Of a DNA stretch of 21,331 nucleotides, positions 21,156-21,331 are shown one piece after another; within the stretch, counting starts at the first letter, position 1, and every line of letters begins with the position of its first letter. The position numbers and the translations under genes are program-made. The DNA is from Neolecta irregularis DAH-3 (taxonomy: Eukaryota; Ascomycota; Neolectomycetes; Neolectales; Neolectaceae): the NCBI GenBank assembly GCA_001929475.1, contig LXFE01000587.1:1-21331 (forward strand). The letters run 5' to 3'. The notes beneath the pieces were generated by a model. That model searched no databases and had not been told where the DNA came from. It was given only the letters and a program-made list of their open reading frames with translations.

Positions 21156-21331
21156 ATTCCGGAAATGAAAGAAAGAAAAGACGTTGGTTTTTTAAGGAGA
21201 GTAGGGGGGGGGATACACCAACACGAATAAACCATTTGCAATCTCATTTGAGGAAACATGCATAGTTTTTGATACTGCTAGTTTGATATTCTATTCATGG
21301 ATAGTGTGTTGATCTTCAATATCGAAAGCCC
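21156..21331 (-). promoter_or_regulatory. Upstream region of PMT4 (partial)
   Basis: This is the first 176 bases upstream of the PMT4 start. It contains a run of nine G (21204-21212) near a T-rich run, and no recognisable TATA element at the usual spacing. Any upstream neighbour lies beyond the window. Confidence 0.3.

Overview
The window is nuclear DNA from a fungus. It encodes PMT4-type protein O-mannosyltransferase, CCR4 with its leucine-rich repeats fused to the nuclease, a Pta1/symplekin homologue, SEC23 and cohesin SMC1. All are eukaryotic genes densely split by introns, in a compact layout (mostly 40-460 bases between genes). The most striking property is intron size. I reconstructed 53 introns by protein homology and reading-frame continuity, and almost all are 31-41 bases long. 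The range is 23-53, and SMC1 uses only 31-34. Most begin GTAT or GTAC and carry a CTRAY-like branch site 5-8 bases before the terminal AG. With these introns removed, six conserved proteins come out full length: SMC1 1213 aa, SEC23 763, CCR4 667, Pta1 686, PMT4 758, and a PHO13-type phosphatase of 305. I cannot place the species. An early-diverging fungus is likely from the very short introns and the type of seven-helix receptor and methyltransferase present, but this is inference.

Layout from left to right: end of a GATA zinc-finger factor (+, 1-260); a modular pyrimidine-rich repeat (296-420); SMC1 (+, 436-4465); SEC23 (+, 4629-7226); a small ubiquitin-fold-like hypothetical protein (+, 7469-7906); a PHO13-type HAD phosphatase (-, 7949-9013); CCR4 deadenylase (-, 9222-11374); a shared 393-base divergent promoter region; a SAM-dependent methyltransferase (+, 11768-13030); a 1.05-kb gene-poor stretch with GC-rich repeat-like blocks and a hairpin; a Frizzled-like/fungal seven-helix receptor (+, 14083-15651); PTA1/symplekin (+, 15852-18153); and PMT4 (-, 18612-21155). 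Nothing suggests a viral or bacterial insertion.

The genes serve unrelated housekeeping roles: cohesion, COPII transport, mRNA 3'-end formation and deadenylation, and ER O-mannosylation. The window is therefore an ordinary gene neighbourhood rather than a functional cluster. Its interest lies in the splicing architecture. There is a 23-base intron whose TACTAAC lies directly behind the 5' splice site, a probable GG-AG intron in SMC1, a GC-AG intron and a 7-base micro-exon in the methyltransferase, and six 3n-length introns without in-frame stops that would be silently translated if retained. Composition also changes sharply near position 1020, from very GC-rich (GATA gene and SMC1 5' exons) to moderate GC for the rest.
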